Of a stretch of 36,400 nt of DNA, positions 31,214 through 36,400 are shown in pieces. The notes beneath the pieces are model-generated. The model was not told where the DNA came from and made no database searches. It saw nothing but the letters and a program-made list of their open reading frames with translations. The position numbers and the translations under genes are program-made. Origin of the DNA: Gammaproteobacteria bacterium (GTDB lineage Bacteria; Pseudomonadota; Gammaproteobacteria; Pseudomonadales; Halieaceae); the NCBI GenBank assembly GCA_030426545.1, contig JAUHYL010000040.1, forward strand, positions 1-36,400, written 5' to 3'. The first letter of the stretch is position 1. Each line of letters starts with the position of its first letter.

Positions 31214-33401
31214 CGTTGTCATCCCTGTTTATGATGGACTGGACGAGACGCGCGCCTGTCTTGAAAGTGTGCTGCAAACCGTTGATCGCGAGTGGGCGCG
31301 ACTCGTCGTCATTGACGACTGCTCTCCCAACCCCGATATCAGCACGTACCTGCGCACGGTTGCGCAAGAGTACCCCGAGGTTGTGCTGGAGCGGAATACG
31401 CAGAATCTCGGCTTCGTGGCCACCGCGAATCGCGGCATAACGCTCGACAGTTCACGCGATGTCCTCCTGTTGAACAGCGATGTGGAGGTGTCGGGGGATT
31501 GGCTCGCACAGATACAGGCCAATGCCTACTCAGCGGATCGAATCGGATCGGTTACGCCGTTTTCCAATAACGCCACCATCTGTAGCTTTCCCAACTTTTG
31601 TAAGGACAACGCGCTGCTTTTCGGTCTTGAGTATCCAGATCTCGCAGCCTATTTCCCCCACTTGTTTGATACCGGCGACTGTGTCGATGTTCCTACCGGG
31701 GTAGGTTTCTGCATGTATATGCGCCGAGAATGCATCAATGAGGTCGGTGTGTTCAACGAGGAACGCTTCGGCCGCGGCTACGGGGAAGAAAACGACTGGT
31801 GTCAGCGCGCACTGGCAGCCGGTTGGCGCAATGTGCACATGGCGGGATGCTTCGTCTATCACAAGGGTGGCGTGAGCTTCGGGGCAAGCCAGAAACCGGC
31901 GGTGGCCAGAGCGATGGAGATACTGGACGAGACCTACCCGTCCTACCACCAGGATATACAGGCGTATATTGCTGAAGATCCGGCGCGCAGTTATAGAATG
32001 AAGGCACTGTTGTCGATATTTGCGGGGGTGCGCCGACCGAAAATTGCGTTGGTGAGCCACAGTCTCGGTGGCGGCGCGCAGCAGCATGTTAATGAGCTGT
32101 CGTCCCTGTATCGCGAGCGCGCTTTGTTCCTGCAGATTACGCCGGAATCCGATGGGCATTCGGTACGGTTGTCTGTGCTTGACGATGGAAACTGTCTGCA
32201 AGATGGTCTGTATTTCGATATCGATACCGACTACGAGATGTTGGTCGATGTCCTGCGGCAACTGGGTATCGGCCGCCTGCATTTTCATCACACTATGGGA
32301 TTGCACCCGCGCTTCTGGGGTCTGGCTGCGGATGTGGAATGTCCCTTTGACCTGACCGTGCATGACTATTACCTGGTGAATGGTAATCCCACACTAACGG
32401 ACGCGCGCGCTGATTATGTGAACGAAGAATTGCCTGACTTTGACCAGCGCTGCGCACAACACTACCCGCTACCGCCGGGCGTTGATGCCGGACACTGGCG
32501 CGAGTCACAGCGCCCGCTTGTTGAAGGCGCTGACAGGGTGATCTTTCCCTCTGAGGATTGCCGTCGGCGTTTTTGCAGCTATTTTGACGTACGCAATAGT
32601 GTGGTCGTGCACCATCCGGACCCGCCAGCGGCGGACGACTATCCTGACGTTCGCTGGCAGTTTTCGGGGGGGCGTCCTCTCAAAGTGCTGGTTCTGGGTG
32701 CGCTCAGCCGTGAGAAGGGCGCGGATACGCTGGATCGCGTTGCCGCCATGACGCCGGGGGAAAAGGCCGAGTTCCACCTGTTGGGCTATGCTTACCGTGC
32801 GCTGGGGTCCTCAGTAGTCACCCACGGACCTTACGACAATGACGCCGTCGACACCCTGATCGCGGACATCGAGCCGGACGTCATCTGGTTGCCCGCACGC
32901 TGGCCTGAGACCTACAGCTATACCCTGAGTATCGCGCTGCGCCTCGGTTTGCCGGTGGTTGTCCCGGATCTTGGCGCCTTTGCCGAACGTGTGGCGGGAC
33001 GTGCGTATAGCGCCGTGCAGCCCTGGGACAATTCGGTCGAGCAGTGGGGTCGATTCTGGGCCGGTGTGTGTGATAAGCGGTGCCTTCCCGCAGCAACTGT
33101 GGATGCAAATGCCGCCCGCACACACAGCATCGAGCGTGATTTTTACGAGGATACTTACCTGGAACCGATACCTGCACGCGTGGGAGAACTGGCTGATGAC
33201 CTGGTTGAGTTGCTGGAGCGACACTACAGTCCCGGTGTGCAGCAACTGAGCCGTGCGGAGCGCATCCTGGCCTGGCTGTGGCGTATCAGTCGCAGCAAAT
33301 GGGTAGCCCGGCTGGTATCCCTGGTGCCCTTTCGCCTGCAGCGTGCCCTGAAGCGGCGCCTGTCTGTTCGTCCCATGCACGATATCGTGCGCGATCAATA
33401 G
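31200..33401 (+). CDS. Two-domain glycosyltransferase (GT2 + GT4)
   Basis: The 733-residue protein has an N-terminal GT2 domain (about 3-250): DVVIPVYDGLDETRACLESV, VVIDDCSPN, LLLNSDVEVSGDWL with the metal-binding DVE-type motif, and GRGYGEENDWCQRALAAGWR, as in rhamnosyl- or O-antigen-type enzymes. A second part (about 277-640) looks like a GT4 GT-B domain, starting KIALVSHSLGGGAQQHVNEL and including LKVLVLGALSREKGADTL and LPARWPETYSYTLSIALRLG. One polypeptide could therefore add two sugars of a surface glycan. The start is a GTG inside the end of the previous gene, with AGGATG just upstream. The C-terminus is basic and helical. Sugar specificity is unknown. Confidence 0.85.
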   Translation: MKSVDVVIPVYDGLDETRACLESVLQTVDREWARLVVIDDCSPNPDISTYLRTVAQEYPEVVLERNTQNLGFVATANRGITLDSSRDVLLLNSDVEVSGDWLAQIQANAYSADRIGSVTPFSNNATICSFPNFCKDNALLFGLEYPDLAAYFPHLFDTGDCVDVPTGVGFCMYMRRECINEVGVFNEERFGRGYGEENDWCQRALAAGWRNVHMAGCFVYHKGGVSFGASQKPAVARAMEILDETYPSYHQDIQAYIAEDPARSYRMKALLSIFAGVRRPKIALVSHSLGGGAQQHVNELSSLYRERALFLQITPESDGHSVRLSVLDDGNCLQDGLYFDIDTDYEMLVDVLRQLGIGRLHFHHTMGLHPRFWGLAADVECPFDLTVHDYYLVNGNPTLTDARADYVNEELPDFDQRCAQHYPLPPGVDAGHWRESQRPLVEGADRVIFPSEDCRRRFCSYFDVRNSVVVHHPDPPAADDYPDVRWQFSGGRPLKVLVLGALSREKGADTLDRVAAMTPGEKAEFHLLGYAYRALGSSVVTHGPYDNDAVDTLIADIEPDVIWLPARWPETYSYTLSIALRLGLPVVVPDLGAFAERVAGRAYSAVQPWDNSVEQWGRFWAGVCDKRCLPAATVDANAARTHSIERDFYEDTYLEPIPARVGELADDLVELLERHYSPGVQQLSRAERILAWLWRISRSKWVARLVSLVPFRLQRALKRRLSVRPMHDIVRDQ

Positions 33402-33421
33402 CCGCGCATGAGCAGACTATT

Positions 33422-33505
33422 ATGATCTTCATCGACTCCACGCAGTGCGCTGAACAACAGCCGGGTACGTCCATTGTGCCCCTGCACCCATCGGCGACCT
33501 TTTAA
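33422..33505 (+). CDS. Possible 27-residue upstream ORF coupled to the next sulfotransferase
   Basis: An ATG at 33422 opens a 27-codon frame (MIFIDSTQCAEQQPGTSIVP...) whose TAA shares its last A with the ATG of the next gene (TAATG). The following gene lacks a recognisable Shine-Dalgarno sequence in the preceding 15 bases, so reinitiation from this small frame could drive its translation. The small frame itself has only a weak ribosome site. It may be chance. Confidence 0.3.
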   Translation: MIFIDSTQCAEQQPGTSIVPLHPSATF

Positions 33506-34614
33506 TGGCCACTGTTTATCTTCACATCGGCGCACCCAAAACGGCCACGTCTGCTATCCAGAGCATTCTCGCCGGCAACCAGTCGCATCTGATGGATCGT
33601 CGTGTGCTGTACCCTGGCAGTATGCGCAGCGGGGATGCACACCACCTGCTGGTCTGCGATTTGATCGAAAAGTATCAGGGCAAGCCCATGCCCGACATCT
33701 GGTACGGCTCACATCCAAGGGGTATCGCGTGGGACGCGCTGAAGGAGGAGATGGCATCCTGCGAGGGCGCGGTCGACAGCGTCATTCTCAGCTCAGAACT
33801 GTTTTTTGGTCAGGCGAACAATTTTCGACCCGCGCTGGAGGAAATAGCTGAGCACCTGGCCGGGCATGAGGTTAAGGTTGTTGCCTATCTGCGTCGGCAG
33901 GACCAACTCTACAGTTCCTTCTACAACCAGGATGTCAAAGGCGTGCGGCAGTGGTGTGCCAGCGCCTACGAGTTCTACGAGACTCACCAGATGTTACGCC
34001 ATGACTACCTTGCACTGATCCGACCCTGGAGCGATATTTTTGGCAAACAGCAGATTATCCTGCGACCCTTCGAGTCTGATCAGTGGCCGAATGGCGATCT
34101 TGTAGCCGAGTACAGCGCCACATTTGGTGGGTTGGAGCTGGAAACGCAGGTGCCCACGGAAAATAACGAGGGCCTTGGGCCCGCGCAGTTGTACCTGAAG
34201 CGATGTCTGAATCGCGTCGGATACGACAAGCAGGAAAACGAAACGGTTGTTGCGATTCTCAAGGAGTTGATCCACGAATCGCCCGTGGGGAACTGCCAGT
34301 TTGTAAACAGGGGATTGTACAGGCGCTACCTGGACCGTTGGGAGCGGGTAAATGAGAAGCTCTCCAACGAGTACCTGGGCGGGAAGGCACTTTTCGACCG
34401 ACCCATTCCGCATCCCCAGGACGTAGAGCTTTACGAGTTTGATCGATTCACCCTTGCCCTGGCGATTAACCACATACTGCGCCTGTTCGAAAAAGGCGCC
34501 TATCCCGACCAGCGTAGCCTGTTTTTCCGCGCCGCCTTCCTTGCAATCAGCGAACAGAATCTGTGGCGGTCCCTCGACAAGAACGACCGCCAGACCCTGC
34601 TGGATGGTGTTTGA
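33505..34614 (+). CDS. Sulfotransferase-family protein
   Basis: The 369-residue protein starts with the typical sulfotransferase strand-loop-helix VYLHIGAPKTATSAIQSILA (about 4-23). It has the 3'-phosphate segment VVAYLRRQDQLYSSFYNQDV (about 129-148). The rest is mixed and unassigned. It is most like the HIG-PKTGT-SIQ class seen in capsule and O-antigen loci, and would transfer sulfate from PAPS to a glycan or lipid. The acceptor is unknown. The start at 33505 is fixed by the conserved N-terminus; no clear ribosome site precedes it. The stop is immediately followed by the GTG of the transporter gene, so the two are coupled. Confidence 0.82.
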   Translation: MATVYLHIGAPKTATSAIQSILAGNQSHLMDRRVLYPGSMRSGDAHHLLVCDLIEKYQGKPMPDIWYGSHPRGIAWDALKEEMASCEGAVDSVILSSELFFGQANNFRPALEEIAEHLAGHEVKVVAYLRRQDQLYSSFYNQDVKGVRQWCASAYEFYETHQMLRHDYLALIRPWSDIFGKQQIILRPFESDQWPNGDLVAEYSATFGGLELETQVPTENNEGLGPAQLYLKRCLNRVGYDKQENETVVAILKELIHESPVGNCQFVNRGLYRRYLDRWERVNEKLSNEYLGGKALFDRPIPHPQDVELYEFDRFTLALAINHILRLFEKGAYPDQRSLFFRAAFLAISEQNLWRSLDKNDRQTLLDGV

Positions 34615-35880
34615 GTGAACCCCGATCCGCGCGAGGGCACGCTCAGAAGCGCGATACTCAATCGACGCGTTTTTATCTGCGTAATCACCGGCATTGTTTC
34701 GGGCATGCCGTTGTACATCCTCATTCAGATGATACCGGCCTGGCTGCGCGATGATGGTGTGTCGCTGGTCGATATCGGGCTGCTGTCGCTGGTGCAGATT
34801 CCCTATGCCTGGAAATTCATGTGGGCGCCGTTGCTGGATCGGTGGGCGCCTCCCTTTCTGGGGCGCCGGCGCGGCTGGATTCTGGTCTTCCAGGTGGGCC
34901 TACTCGTCATTGTGGGAACGATGGGCGCGATCGACCCCTCGGGGCCAAAGTATCTGGTGGCGGGGTTCGCGCTGGCCATCGCGTTGTTCAGTGCCAGCCA
35001 GGATATCGTGATTGATGCTTATCGTCGGGAACTGTTGCCGGAGGAAGAACTGGGTATCGGCAACGCGGTTCATGTTCAGGCCTACAGAATCTCCAGCCTG
35101 GTACCCGGCTCGCTGTCGTTGATACTGGCCGATTTCATGGCCTGGTCGGTGGTGTTCTGGATAACGGCGGCGTTCATGTTGGTTGGCATTTTACTCAGTT
35201 TGTGGGTACAGGAGCCGGAGACCGAGGTGCGCGAAAGCAACGGTCTCTGGGACATTCTGTCCTCACCTTTTATTGAGTACCTGAATCGCCGCAAGTGGTC
35301 TGGCTTGCTGATGATTCTCTCGTTCATGGTTCTCTACAAACTGGGGGACAACATGGCCACGGCCCTGGCGACCCCCTTTTACCAGGATATGGGATTCAGC
35401 CTGGCGGAGATTGGTACTGTGGCCAAGCATGCCGCCCTGTGGCCCGCCATCATCGGCGGCTTGCTGGGCGGGGTGGTAATGATCCGGCTGGGCATTAACC
35501 GGGCGCTGTGGATTTTCGGTGTGGTACAGATGCTCAGTATCCTGGGCTTTGCGGTGCTGGCCAGTCACGGCCACAATCTCTGGTTGCTTGCGGCCGTGAT
35601 CAGCTTTGAGTATCTCGGCGTGGGGCTGGGCACAGCGGCCTTCACCGCGTTTATTGCCCGTGAAACCAGCAGAACGTTTGCCGCTGCCCAATTTGCCCTG
35701 TTCACAGCGCTGGCCTCGCTACCCAGAACCGTTGCCAGCGCCAGCACGGGGTTTCTGGTTGAGTCATTGGGCTGGGTGGACTTCTTTCTACTGTGTACCT
35801 GCCTGGCCATTCCGGGCATGTTGCTGCTGGCCAAGGTTGCTCCCTGGTCAACCAGCGAGGCGCAGATAAGTGCTCCGTGA
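34615..35880 (+). CDS. AmpG-like MFS transporter
   Basis: The 421-residue membrane protein has about 12 hydrophobic segments. The N-terminal block SGMPLYILIQMIPAWLRDDG, VDIGLLSLVQIPYAWKFMWA, PLLDRWAPPFLGRRRGW and SASQDIVIDAYRRELL is the AmpG / acetyl-CoA transporter-type signature of the MFS. AmpG proteins import muropeptides for cell-wall recycling. Here the gene begins (GTG) immediately after the sulfotransferase stop, so a link to surface-glycan metabolism is possible. It is shorter than E. coli AmpG (about 490 residues) and lacks the C-terminal extra segments. Substrate is uncertain. Confidence 0.8.
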   Translation: MNPDPREGTLRSAILNRRVFICVITGIVSGMPLYILIQMIPAWLRDDGVSLVDIGLLSLVQIPYAWKFMWAPLLDRWAPPFLGRRRGWILVFQVGLLVIVGTMGAIDPSGPKYLVAGFALAIALFSASQDIVIDAYRRELLPEEELGIGNAVHVQAYRISSLVPGSLSLILADFMAWSVVFWITAAFMLVGILLSLWVQEPETEVRESNGLWDILSSPFIEYLNRRKWSGLLMILSFMVLYKLGDNMATALATPFYQDMGFSLAEIGTVAKHAALWPAIIGGLLGGVVMIRLGINRALWIFGVVQMLSILGFAVLASHGHNLWLLAAVISFEYLGVGLGTAAFTAFIARETSRTFAAAQFALFTALASLPRTVASASTGFLVESLGWVDFFLLCTCLAIPGMLLLAKVAPWSTSEAQISAP

Positions 35881-36038
35881 GGCCCTGGCAGGGGGCGCTG
35901 TGCCCCTGGTTTGGACGCGCTTTGGGGCAGGTGGTCCCGTAGTTATTTGCCAGGACTGCGGATATACTAGGCGGACGAGTAATATAATTGATTCGAATAC
36001 ATACTTGCTGTCATATCTCGTAGTACGAATAACACACC
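35881..36038. promoter_or_regulatory. AT-richer intergenic stretch before the last sulfotransferase
   Basis: After a GC-rich start, bases 35960-36040 become AT-rich, with TATACT at 35963-35968 as a possible -10 and TAATATAATTGATTCGAATA following it. No good -35 hexamer is present. This probably holds the promoter of the final gene, although the exact start cannot be fixed. Confidence 0.35.
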
Positions 36039-36400
36039 ATGCGCAGCGCGTGCCAGTTGAGTGAGGTAAAGGTCAGTTCCCCTCACAAGGTGGTGGGGAT
36101 TGTCGGTATGCATCGCAGTGGCACCAGTTGCCTCACTGGCTCACTGCAGGCGGCGGGATTGTACCTGGCGGAGATTCATACCTGGAATCCTCACAACCTG
36201 AAGGGTAACCGGGAGAACCAGCGGTTTGTCGATCTGCATGACAACATTCTCGCGGCGAATGGCGGCAGTTGGGATTGTCCGCCACGGGAAGTGGCGTGGC
36301 GCCCCGAGCACGTTGCGACAGCGCGGGAACTGCTTGAAGAGCATGGCTCACAGCGCTTCTTTGGGTTTAAAGATCCGCGAACCCTGCTGGTGTTGAATGG
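36039..36400 (+). CDS. Sulfotransferase-family protein, 3' end cut by window
   Basis: The open frame runs from the ATG at 36039 to the window end (120 codons). It translates as a short leader, then VVGIVGMHRSGTSCLTGSLQ (about 18-37), NRENQRFVDLHDNILAANGG, and FFGFKDPRTLLVLNG. This is the same layout as the domain at 30068 (GMHRSGTS, then N-R/E-F, then KDPR), so the two belong to one family. The 3'-phosphate-binding part would lie beyond the window. It probably acts in the same surface-glycan pathway as its neighbours. Whether it also has a coiled-coil tail cannot be seen. Confidence 0.75.
   Translation, partial: MRSACQLSEVKVSSPHKVVGIVGMHRSGTSCLTGSLQAAGLYLAEIHTWNPHNLKGNRENQRFVDLHDNILAANGGSWDCPPREVAWRPEHVATARELLEEHGSQRFFGFKDPRTLLVLN

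Noticed and set aside
31530-32363. Antisense frame of 277 codons inside the glycosyltransferase gene
   Set aside because: The sense frame has clear GT2/GT4 motifs over this interval; the antisense product has none.

Overview
The window is a gene-dense, high-GC bacterial segment in which every gene I can support lies on the + strand. It most resembles a gammaproteobacterium, possibly a marine Halieaceae-type lineage. This is inferred from an Xps-like type II secretion operon, a proteobacterial copy of the steroid C/D-ring cluster and SD-led genes; no rRNA or other marker fixes the taxonomy.

Region 1 (1-15348) is a catabolic cluster for the last two steroid rings (the HIP pathway known from cholesterol and bile acid degraders). 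It holds a FadD3-like acyl-CoA ligase cut by the window start, two overlapping Lrp/AsnC regulators, IpdA, IpdB, IpdC, EchA20, a FadE31/FadE32-like acyl-CoA dehydrogenase pair, a FadA6-like thiolase, an SDR, a second dehydrogenase pair whose large subunit is FadE30-like, IpdF, and a second thiolase. Together they would activate HIP to its CoA ester, shorten the propionate side chain, open rings D and C, and degrade the open-chain product. A 380 bp gap at 9563-9942 carries two adjacent, similarly built nested palindromes.

Region 2 (15345-25855) begins with a tandem repeat and a hairpin. It is a complete-looking type II secretion operon in the order E-F-G-H-I-J-K-L-M-N-D, with many 1-8 bp overlaps. 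The secretin carries its own lipobox, and the GspC-type protein lacks a PDZ domain. No prepilin peptidase gene is present.

Region 3 (25863-36400) looks like a cell-surface or envelope region. It has four sulfotransferase-family genes (the last one cut by the window end), a two-domain GT2+GT4 glycosyltransferase, an AmpG-like MFS transporter, a small exported NTF2-like protein, an exported parvulin-type prolyl isomerase, and a 561-residue acidic exported protein of unknown function. That last gene has codon use typical of very highly expressed genes and its own strong terminator. A sulfated surface glycan or glycoprotein is a plausible product of this region, but that is inference from gene content. 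I judge the unknown exported protein with its neighbours, and the sulfotransferase/glycosyltransferase set, to be the least described parts of the window.
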